This document shows, piece after piece, positions 1-5,459 of a stretch of 10,006 bases of DNA; position 1 is the stretch's first letter; every line of letters starts with the position of its first letter. The stretch covers positions 1 through 10,006 of the forward strand of contig JANXQG010000645.1 of assembly GCA_025356915.1 (NCBI GenBank), given 5' to 3'. Under the pieces are notes generated by a model. It was given only the letters and a program-made list of their open reading frames with translations, did not search any database and had not been told where the DNA came from. The stretch comes from Planctomycetota bacterium. GTDB taxonomy: Bacteria > Planctomycetota > Planctomycetia > Pirellulales > Thermoguttaceae. The position numbers were made by a program, and so were the translations under genes.

Positions 1-168
1 GAACGTGATTCGGCCCTTCAGGTCCAGCTCGTGAATAGCAAGCGGAACGATCTGAAGAATGTCGGCTGCCATTTGATTTTCCTGGAAAGCCTTCTCCAAT
101 GCGACGACATGCTGCCGCAACTCCTCGTTCTCCGCAATAAGTTTGTTGGTATTGTCTTGGTTCGTCAT
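1..168 (-). CDS. PAS-domain sensor protein, N-terminal fragment (cut by window edge)
   Basis: Only the first 56 codons are inside the window; the frame stays open to base 1. The translation opens with a polar, heptad-like stretch (residues about 8-34, with NTNKLIAENEELRQHVVALE) that looks like a coiled coil. It then reads ADILQIVPLAIHELDLKGRITF, which matches the first strands of a PAS domain, as in sensor histidine kinases and other signalling proteins. The output domain lies outside the window, so kinase, cyclase or transcription-factor activity cannot be told apart. I chose the ATG at 166-168 because AGAGGA sits 10 bases upstream. The same frame is open further back, with ATGs at 238-240 and 295-297 (99 codons to the edge), so a longer N-terminus is possible. 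It is divergent from the EF-hand gene. Confidence 0.7.
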   Translation of the reverse strand, partial: MTNQDNTNKLIAENEELRQHVVALEKAFQENQMAADILQIVPLAIHELDLKGRITF

Positions 169-395
169 AACCAACGTGTCCTCTGGGTTGAGCATCTCGC
201 AATTCTCGAGTGGGCATTGTACAATAATCGGATCGGGGGGCATCGGGAGTAACGCCGAAATTCGTGCGGATCCAGGTATTTCCGCATTAAGCTGCATAAG
301 TTTGGGACTTCGACCGGCCCGTACTTCACTTGGCCAATAAGTTACAATAATTGTGGTCTATTTACTTTCCACCAACCCATCGGGAGTGTATTTCC
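169..395. promoter_or_regulatory. Divergent intergenic region between PAS gene and EF-hand gene
   Basis: This stretch should hold the promoters of both divergent genes. A TACAAT at 343-348 is a fair -10 match for the plus strand, but no good -35 stands 16-18 bases before it. It overlaps a perfect 11-base palindrome, ACAATAATTGT (344-354), which could be an operator or simply AT-rich sequence. GGGAG at 382-386 is the ribosome binding site for the EF-hand gene, 9 bases before its ATG. If the PAS gene starts at 297, part of this region is its coding sequence. Confidence 0.3.
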
Positions 396-716
396 ATGAA
401 GAAGTATCTTACAGTATTGCTGGTTTTCGTGGCCGCTGCTCTGTGCAGCGGCGATGCCGTTGCTTTTGCCAAGAAGAAAAAGCCGGACGCTCTTCCACGG
501 ACGTCTCCGAGTTTCAGCGAATTGGACAAGGACATGGACGGTAAAATAACGCTGAAGGAATACAAGGTTGGCTTCCCCGACGCGAAAGACGTCGAGAAGG
601 AGTTCAATTCCTTGGATACGAATGGCGACGGTACCCTCTCCATCAGCGAGTATAAAGCGGGTCATCCCGATCCGGTGCCGCAGAAGAAACCGAAGAAGGG
701 CAAAAAGAATGCGTAA
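396..716 (+). CDS. Small exported EF-hand calcium-binding protein
   Basis: A 106-residue protein. Residues 1-25 form a typical Sec signal peptide: Lys2-Lys3, a hydrophobic core YLTVLLVFVAAAL, then a small-residue cleavage region ending near AVAFA. Two EF-hand loops follow. Loop one is D44-K-D46-M-D48-G-K-I-T-L-K-E55. Loop two is D74-T-N76-G-D78-G-T-L-S-I-S-E85. Both have the expected acidic ligands, the central Gly and the closing Glu, so Ca2+ binding is likely. The mature N-terminus (KKKK) and the C-terminal tail (QKKPKKGKKNA) are strongly basic, which is unusual next to acidic calcium loops and may serve to bind nucleic acid, polysaccharide or another protein. I chose the ATG at 396 because GGGAG lies 9 bases upstream and this start puts the signal peptide at the N-terminus. 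Short exported EF-hand proteins are common in planctomycetes; the specific function is unknown. Confidence 0.85.
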   Translation: MKKYLTVLLVFVAAALCSGDAVAFAKKKKPDALPRTSPSFSELDKDMDGKITLKEYKVGFPDAKDVEKEFNSLDTNGDGTLSISEYKAGHPDPVPQKKPKKGKKNA

Positions 717-746
717 AATGAATCAGAAAGCGGCCCTTGCAAACCG

Positions 747-759
747 CACGGTAACCGTG
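747..759. promoter_or_regulatory. Perfect palindrome downstream of the EF-hand gene
   Basis: CACGGTAACCGTG is a perfect inverted repeat with a single central base, 30 bases after the EF-hand stop and 72 bases before the mutarotase start. No T-run follows, so it is a poor intrinsic terminator. It may be a transcription-factor operator for the downstream sugar genes or a small RNA hairpin. This rests on symmetry alone. Confidence 0.25.
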
Positions 760-831
760 TAAATAGGTGGAACGGGCAATTGTACCCATGATCTCGATCT
801 CACGTGCGATATTCTCTTTTGAAAGGTGGAA

Positions 832-1251
832 ATGATGAAAAGCTATGGTAAGTGGGGCCTGTTGACGATGGTGCTTGTTTCTGGGGTGTTCTTCCTTGGT
901 GCCGAGACCGCCCCCCCCAAGCCGATCAAGCGGGTCGGAATGGTCGTCGGCGTCAAGCCGGATAAGATCGAAGAATACAAGCGGCTGCATGCCGACTCCA
1001 ATGCGGGCGTCCGTGACCTGTTGACCAAGTATCACATGCACAACTTCTCGATCTACCTCCAACAGATTGAAGGGAAATGGTATGAGTTCGGCTATTATGA
1101 ATACACGGGTGACGATTTCGACGGCGACATGGCAAAGCTGGACGCGGAGCCGCGGAATACCGAGTGGCTCAAGCTCTGCGACCCCATGCAGCAGCCGCTG
1201 ACCGGTGAGAAGAGTTGGACAAAGATGGAGCGAGTCTATTACAATCCGTAA
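832..1251 (+). CDS. Exported L-rhamnose mutarotase-family protein
   Basis: A 139-residue protein of the RhaM/RhaU family, dimeric ferredoxin-like enzymes that interconvert the alpha and beta anomers of L-rhamnose and related sugars. The family core runs from about residue 34 (KRVGMVVGVKPDKIEEYKRLH) to the end (ERVYYNP). Tyr49 and His53 align by eye with the active-site Tyr and His of the E. coli enzyme, and HNFSIYL (70-76) matches its HNYAIYL strand. The conserved Trp-Trp near the C-terminus is Trp112-Leu113 here, so one Trp is missing. Residues 1-25 form a hydrophobic export signal, absent from the cytosolic E. coli enzyme, so this protein probably acts in the periplasm. GAAAGG at 821-826 precedes it; ATG 832 and ATG 835 are both possible starts. 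Only 41 bases separate it from the dehydrogenase operon, so co-transcription is plausible. Confidence 0.82.
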   Translation: MMKSYGKWGLLTMVLVSGVFFLGAETAPPKPIKRVGMVVGVKPDKIEEYKRLHADSNAGVRDLLTKYHMHNFSIYLQQIEGKWYEFGYYEYTGDDFDGDMAKLDAEPRNTEWLKLCDPMQQPLTGEKSWTKMERVYYNP

Positions 1252-1292
1252 AATGTTCAACAAAGTTGGAGCGGGTTTACTAAAATCCTTAT

Positions 1293-2345
1293 ATGATGAC
1301 TACCATGCGAGCTGCCGTCCTGCACGGCATTCACGATCTGCGAGTTGAAGAGCTGGCTGCGCCGGAACCAGATCCCAGGCAGGTTCTGCTGCGGATTCGC
1401 CGCGCGGGGATCTGCGGGTCTGACATACATTACTTCGAGGACGGCCGGGTTGGCAGTTTTGTTGTCACCGCTCCGTTCATTCTCGGCCATGAAGTGACCG
1501 GCGAGGTGGCCGCCATGGGAGAAGGCGTGGATGGGCTCTGCCTGGGCCAGCGGGTTGTGGTTAACCCGGCCCGACAATGCGGACAATGCGACTATTGCCG
1601 GAGCGGTCGAGGTAATCTTTGTCGCCGCGTACGAATGCTCGGCAGTGCCAGCACCAAACCGCCGACCAACGGCGGATTCTGCCAGTACCTGGCGATCGGT
1701 GCCGAGCAGTGCTTTCCGATCGGCCCCGAGATTGACGACGAGACTGCTGCCATGATGGAGCCGTTTGCCGTCGCGTTGCACGCTGCGCATCGGGCTGGCT
1801 CACTCGCCGGCAAGCGGGTGCTTGTGACCGGCGGCGGGCCGATCGGCCTGCTGGCAATCATCGTCGCCCGGACCTATGGTGCTGCTACCGTGGCCTTGAG
1901 CGATCCGGTGGAGAATCGACGTGCGATGGCCGCGAAGGTTGGGGCCGATGCCGTACTCGATCCGACTGCGGCCGGCTTTAGCGATGAAGTTGCCCGTCTG
2001 ACCGGCGACGGGTTTGACGTGATGTTCGAGGCATCCGGCTCTCCCCCGGCAGTTCGGCAGGCGTTTGAGGTCATCCGTCGCGGTGGCACACTGGTGCAGA
2101 TCGGGTCGATTGCGCAACCGGAAATCGCGCTGCCCGTCAATCAATTGATGGTTCGCGAGATCCAGTTTGTCGGCTCGTTCCGTTACGGCAACGTGTTTGA
2201 AGAAGGTGTCCGTCTGCTGGCGGCCGGACGGGTTGACTTGCGGCCGTTGGTCAGCGATGTTTTTCCCCTGGCCCAGGCTCCCCAGGCACTGGTGGTGGCT
2301 TGTCAGCGCGATCGGGTAGTCAAGGTACAGATTGATTTGAATTAA
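1293..2345 (+). CDS. Zinc-dependent dehydrogenase, L-idonate 5-dehydrogenase-like
   Basis: A 350-residue medium-chain dehydrogenase/reductase that should oxidise a secondary hydroxyl of a polyol or aldonic acid with NAD(P)+. The GroES-like catalytic domain shows the zinc ligand Cys41 in AGICGSDIHYFEDGRVG, then GHE (65-67) and Glu156 in MMEPFAVALHAAH. Four structural-zinc cysteines lie at 96, 99, 102 and 110. The Rossmann fold has GGGPIG (180-185) and Asp204 at the end of strand two, which favours NAD+ over NADP+. The segments GICGSDIHYFEDGRVG, RMLGSA, EPFAVALHAAH and GSFRY resemble E. coli IdnD more than sorbitol or threonine dehydrogenases. The next gene is an IdnO-like SDR, which supports an idonate-type step, but galactitol, L-fuconate or L-rhamnonate derivatives are equally possible. 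No clear Shine-Dalgarno is seen, so ATG 1305 (MRAAVLHG) is an alternative start. Confidence 0.85.
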   Translation: MMTTMRAAVLHGIHDLRVEELAAPEPDPRQVLLRIRRAGICGSDIHYFEDGRVGSFVVTAPFILGHEVTGEVAAMGEGVDGLCLGQRVVVNPARQCGQCDYCRSGRGNLCRRVRMLGSASTKPPTNGGFCQYLAIGAEQCFPIGPEIDDETAAMMEPFAVALHAAHRAGSLAGKRVLVTGGGPIGLLAIIVARTYGAATVALSDPVENRRAMAAKVGADAVLDPTAAGFSDEVARLTGDGFDVMFEASGSPPAVRQAFEVIRRGGTLVQIGSIAQPEIALPVNQLMVREIQFVGSFRYGNVFEEGVRLLAAGRVDLRPLVSDVFPLAQAPQALVVACQRDRVVKVQIDLN

Positions 2346-2346
2346 G

Positions 2347-2370
2347 TAGCGTAGGCGTCTCGCCTGCGTT
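2347..2370. repeat. REP-like palindrome between dehydrogenase and SDR genes
   Basis: An imperfect palindrome with an eight-pair stem: 2350-2357 (CGTAGGCG) pairs with 2361-2368 (CGCCTGCG) across a TCT loop, with one G-T wobble. The stem extends outward by a further wobble and an A-T pair. It begins immediately after the upstream stop codon, and no T-run follows. It may shield or attenuate the transcript inside the operon. I have an impression that this motif recurs between genes in planctomycetes, but I could not check that. Confidence 0.45.
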
Positions 2371-2401
2371 CCCCGTTAATTCAGCCTTCGAGAGAGCTTT
2401 G

Positions 2402-3160
2402 ATGAAATTTGATGACTTAAAGAATAAAGTGGCCCTGATCACGGGGGCGAGCAAGGGCTTGGGCAAGGCGATGGCCCTTGCGCTGGCCGAGGTCGGAGTA
2501 AAATTGGCACTGGTCTCGCGGGACAAAAAGCTGCTCAGTGAGGTCACCGCGCAGATAGCGGCAATCGGTGCCGAAGCGGTCGTATTCCCTGCGGATGTGG
2601 CCGATGAGGCCCAGGTCGTTGCCCTGGAAAAGGCCATCGCCGCCCGTTTTGGCCGCATCCAGATCTTGATCAACAACGCTGGCATCAATCTTCGCAAGTC
2701 GATCACTGATTTCACGTTGGAAGAGTGGAACCGCATCCAGGCCGTGAATGTTACCAGTGCGTTTCTCATGTCGCGCTCGTTCGTGCCGCATCTCCTTGGA
2801 CAGGGTTATGGCCGGATCATCAACATGACGTCGATGATGAGCCACGTTTCACTCCCCGGCCGTACCGCCTATTCCACGAGCAAGGCCGCGTTGCTCGGAT
2901 TTACAAAAGCCCTGGCCCTGGAACTTGCCCCTGAGCAAATTACGGTCAACGGTATCAGCCCTGGCCCCTGCACGACGGAAATCAACCGGCCGCTCTTGGA
3001 GAATCCCGAGCTGACGCAGTTCTTCCTCTCACGGATCCCTGTAGGTCGCTGGGGACGGCCGGAGGAAGTTGCTCAGTTAGCCGTATTCCTGTGCAGCGAT
3101 GCCGGCGGGTTCATCACGGGGACCGATATCGTCATTGACGGCGGCTGGACCGCACAGTAA
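2402..3160 (+). CDS. SDR oxidoreductase, gluconate 5-dehydrogenase (IdnO)-like
   Basis: A 252-residue classical short-chain dehydrogenase/reductase. The cofactor motif TGASKGLG is at 14-21, NNAG at 91-94 and the active-site Asn at 115. The catalytic Ser144, Tyr157 and Lys161 (YSTSK) are all in place, and it ends with the usual ITGTDIVIDGG. Ser39-Arg40 at the end of strand two suggests NADP(H). The segments EEWNRIQAVNVTSAFL, GRIINMTSM and RIPVGRWGRPEEVAQLAVFL resemble gluconate 5-dehydrogenases, which interconvert 5-keto-D-gluconate and D-gluconate. The family is broad and 3-oxoacyl-ACP reductases look similar, so the substrate assignment leans on the adjacent IdnD-like gene. ATG 2402 was chosen because AGAGAG lies 5 bases upstream. 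The gap to the previous gene is 56 bases. Confidence 0.82.
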   Translation: MKFDDLKNKVALITGASKGLGKAMALALAEVGVKLALVSRDKKLLSEVTAQIAAIGAEAVVFPADVADEAQVVALEKAIAARFGRIQILINNAGINLRKSITDFTLEEWNRIQAVNVTSAFLMSRSFVPHLLGQGYGRIINMTSMMSHVSLPGRTAYSTSKAALLGFTKALALELAPEQITVNGISPGPCTTEINRPLLENPELTQFFLSRIPVGRWGRPEEVAQLAVFLCSDAGGFITGTDIVIDGGWTAQ

Positions 3161-3218
3161 CGAACACATAAGCATATTCAAAAGAATCAAGTAACTACGT
3201 TGCAAAAGGTTTTCATCC

Positions 3219-4157
3219 ATGAAGTACAACTTGCTCGGCCGTACCGGATTGAAGGTCTCTCGGCTCAGCTTTGGCGCATCGTCGTTGGGCGGTGTTTTCC
3301 GGCCGGTCGACGAGGCCGATGCGATCCGCGCCGTGCATGCGGCCCTGGACTGCGGAATCAATTACTTTGACGTAGCACCCGCTTATGGCGGCACGCGGAG
3401 CGAAACCGTGCTGGGCAAGGCCCTCCGCGGCGTACCCCGCGAACGCTATTATCTCTCCACAAAGGTCGGCAAGTATACCGACCCGGCGGCTTATGGCAAC
3501 GATACGCTCGATTATTCGCGAGGGCGGATTCGGGCGTCCCTGGACGAGAGTGCCGCACGGATCGGCGTCGAATACTTTGACATCATTCACATCCACGATA
3601 TCGAGTACCAAGGGCGGAAACATGCAGAATGGGCCCTGACCGAAGGGCTGGCCGCCGTGCAGGAACTCAAGCGCGAGGGTCGCATCGGCGCGGTCAGTTT
3701 TGGCATCTATCCGATCGATCTCTGGCATCGGATCTTCAACGACCATGACGTCGACGTCGGCTTGGTCCACAATCATTACTGTCTCAACGACACGCAGCTT
3801 CTATCGCTACTGCCGCGAGTCCGCGAAAAAGGAATTGGCGTGATTAACGGCTCGCCGTTTGCCAGCGGCTTGCTGATCGACCGAGGCCCGCCGGACTGGC
3901 ATCCGGCATCGGCGGCCGATCGCGCAGTGTTTCGCCAGGCAGCCGAGTTCTGCCGGCAGCAGGGCAATGAAATCAGCAAGCTGGCCCTACAGTTCTCCAG
4001 CCAGAACGAAGAGATTCCCACGACGCTGTTCAGTTCGGCCAGTGTCGCGTCGGTCGAGCGGAATGTCGCATGGCACGAAGAGCCGTTCGAACCGCAGTTC
4101 TTGGCCGAAGTGCAGCGGATATTGCAGCCGGTCTTCAATAAAGAGTGGGATTATTAA
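3219..4157 (+). CDS. Aldo/keto reductase, L-galactose/L-fucose dehydrogenase-like
   Basis: A 312-residue TIM-barrel aldo-keto reductase, complete. The catalytic tetrad is Asp51 and Tyr56 (FDVAPAYGG), Lys82 (STKVG) and His126 (DIIHIHDIEY). Several stretches match plant L-galactose dehydrogenase and bacterial L-fucose or D-threo-aldose 1-dehydrogenases: GRTGLKVSRLSFGASSLGG at the start, LLSLLPRVREKGIGVINGSP, RGPPDWHPAS and KLALQFSS. Those enzymes oxidise the anomeric carbon of an L-sugar to the 1,5- or 1,4-lactone with NAD(P)+. With a mutarotase and two further dehydrogenases beside it, an oxidative, non-phosphorylated route for an L-sugar is a reasonable inference. AAAAGG at 3204-3209 lies 9 bases before the ATG. 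The gaps are 58 bases upstream and 26 bases downstream. No aldonolactonase is visible in the window. Confidence 0.85.
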   Translation: MKYNLLGRTGLKVSRLSFGASSLGGVFRPVDEADAIRAVHAALDCGINYFDVAPAYGGTRSETVLGKALRGVPRERYYLSTKVGKYTDPAAYGNDTLDYSRGRIRASLDESAARIGVEYFDIIHIHDIEYQGRKHAEWALTEGLAAVQELKREGRIGAVSFGIYPIDLWHRIFNDHDVDVGLVHNHYCLNDTQLLSLLPRVREKGIGVINGSPFASGLLIDRGPPDWHPASAADRAVFRQAAEFCRQQGNEISKLALQFSSQNEEIPTTLFSSASVASVERNVAWHEEPFEPQFLAEVQRILQPVFNKEWDY

Positions 4158-4183
4158 GACTGCGGAGAGATAAAGAGACAGCT

Positions 4184-5131
4184 ATGTCAAACGACGAGAC
4201 TTCCGATGCCGCAGTGGTCGCGACCGACATCCTTGTCGCGGGCTTGGGCGCCGACGCGATTCTACAGCGAATCAAACTGCCCACATTGGGCAGCACCGGC
4301 TGCGAGATCGTCACCTGCCACATGCCAGACGGTAGCCTCAGGAAGTTGTTCTGCAAATTTGGTCCCTTAGCCGAAGTCGAACAGCCGGCCCATTGCTTTG
4401 GCGTGGCCTATGAGGCGCAAGTTTACGATCAACTGTTGTCCGCATGGCAGGGTGATGTGCCGCGATTGCACGGCGTACTGCTGGACGAGACAACGCAAAC
4501 CGTTGGCTTGGCATTGGGCTACCTCGACGGTGCGGCACCTTTGGATCAAGTGCAGCAGCCCAAGGCCGGCCTACTGGCGGCCGCGCGGTGGATCGCCGGC
4601 TTCCATCATTGGAGCGAGACGGCGGCCGTGCCGTCGTTTCTGCATCGCTACGATACCGAGTTCTACCGCGTCTGGATGCAGCGAGCAGGCCACTTCACCC
4701 GCCATCTGCACGAGCGTTACCCATGGCTGCCGGAAATTTGCGAGCGTTGCCAGCGTCATCTGCCTGCCATGTTGCCCCCCGCGACGATCATTCACGGTGA
4801 GTATCAGGCGAACAACATTCTCGATGTTCATGGCCACAACATGGCGACCGATTGGGAGTCGGCCGTACTCGCCGCCGGCGAGATCGATCTGGCCAGCCTT
4901 ACCTGGGACTGGGACGACAACGTGGCCTCGCTTTGTGAGCAGGAGTATTGTCTTGCTCGCTGGCCCGACGGAACCCCCGATGATTTTGCCTTGCGACTGG
5001 CCGCTGCCCGTGTTTTTTTGCATCTTCGCCAGCTCGGAGACTCCGCGGAAGAAGACGGGTCCGAATCGCGGATTGCCGAAGTGGAAGAACTCCTGCCGCT
5101 GGCGGAGAGGCTGAGGGATTTGGAGAAGTAG
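4184..5131 (+). CDS. APH-fold small-molecule kinase (phosphotransferase family), HGE variant
   Basis: A 315-residue member of the aminoglycoside phosphotransferase/choline kinase-like fold. The N-lobe carries a probable ATP lysine, Lys58 (LFCKFG), and Glu77 (YEAQVY). The catalytic loop is His204-Gly-Glu206-Tyr-Gln-Ala-Asn-Asn211, and the metal-binding site is Asp223 in TDWESA, followed by GEIDLASLTWDW. The usual catalytic Asp of the HGD motif is Glu here, as in a subset of the superfamily, so activity is plausible but not assured. The substrate cannot be read from the sequence. As the last gene of the dehydrogenase operon, it may phosphorylate the sugar or keto-acid product, in the position a gluconokinase holds in the idn system. 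ATG 4184 is supported by AAAGAGA 5 bases upstream. There is no reason to call it an antibiotic-resistance gene. Confidence 0.75.
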   Translation: MSNDETSDAAVVATDILVAGLGADAILQRIKLPTLGSTGCEIVTCHMPDGSLRKLFCKFGPLAEVEQPAHCFGVAYEAQVYDQLLSAWQGDVPRLHGVLLDETTQTVGLALGYLDGAAPLDQVQQPKAGLLAAARWIAGFHHWSETAAVPSFLHRYDTEFYRVWMQRAGHFTRHLHERYPWLPEICERCQRHLPAMLPPATIIHGEYQANNILDVHGHNMATDWESAVLAAGEIDLASLTWDWDDNVASLCEQEYCLARWPDGTPDDFALRLAAARVFLHLRQLGDSAEEDGSESRIAEVEELLPLAERLRDLEK

Positions 5132-5459
5132 TGTGGGCCGAGTGAACCCAGGTTCGTCGCGGATCTCCTGACTACTGCTGTAAACATCTTTGCGAGGCAC
5201 GAAATGCGACGAATTCGCGCCTTCCAGGGGTTTGCAACGAGGTCGAAGATAGCCTGCCAACGCATAAGGGCATGATTATTGCCACGGTTCTTCTTCTCAT
5301 TGAAAGGACTTTCTGGGCCGTATTGTATTGCGAGTTCAGAACACGATTAGTACGTGCGAGAGCATGCGCAAGTCGAGCCGTTATCTGAGAGGCGTTTGCG
5401 ACGAAAAGCATTCCCGTTGCGTTTGCTCACAAGAAGATTGAGGAAGAACAGCGAGTGTA
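5132..5459. other. Non-coding gap between convergent genes
   Basis: These 328 bases lie between the stop codons of the APH-fold kinase (plus) and glpK (minus). No open frame has a convincing start, ribosome binding site or recognisable domain. The frame of the kinase stays open for about 46 codons after its TAG (to about 5271) and could be a relic of a longer tail, but that length arises easily by chance. GAACCCAGGTTC (5144-5155) is a small palindrome, and GCGTTTGC occurs twice (5392-5399 and 5419-5426). I see no strong terminator hairpin with a T-run on either strand. Confidence 0.5.

Noticed and set aside
643..1263. 206-codon minus-strand frame opposite the mutarotase
   Set aside because: It is antisense to a clear family member, with no motif and no ribosome binding site.
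4398..5114. 238-codon plus-strand frame inside the APH-fold kinase gene
   Set aside because: Its composition (many Arg, Pro, Ser, Trp) is typical of an out-of-frame reading; the overlapping frame carries the kinase motifs.
4184..5131. Antibiotic-resistance kinase
   Set aside because: The APH fold is shared by many metabolic kinases. The loop is HGE rather than HGD, and the operon context is sugar oxidation, so resistance is not supported.
5144..5155. GAACCCAGGTTC as an intrinsic terminator of the operon
   Set aside because: The stem is only four or five pairs with a tiny loop, and no T-run follows.
4571..5260. 229-codon minus-strand frame covering the kinase end and part of the gap
   Set aside because: Most of it is antisense to the kinase gene and no protein family is recognisable. 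The part in the gap alone is too short to support a gene.
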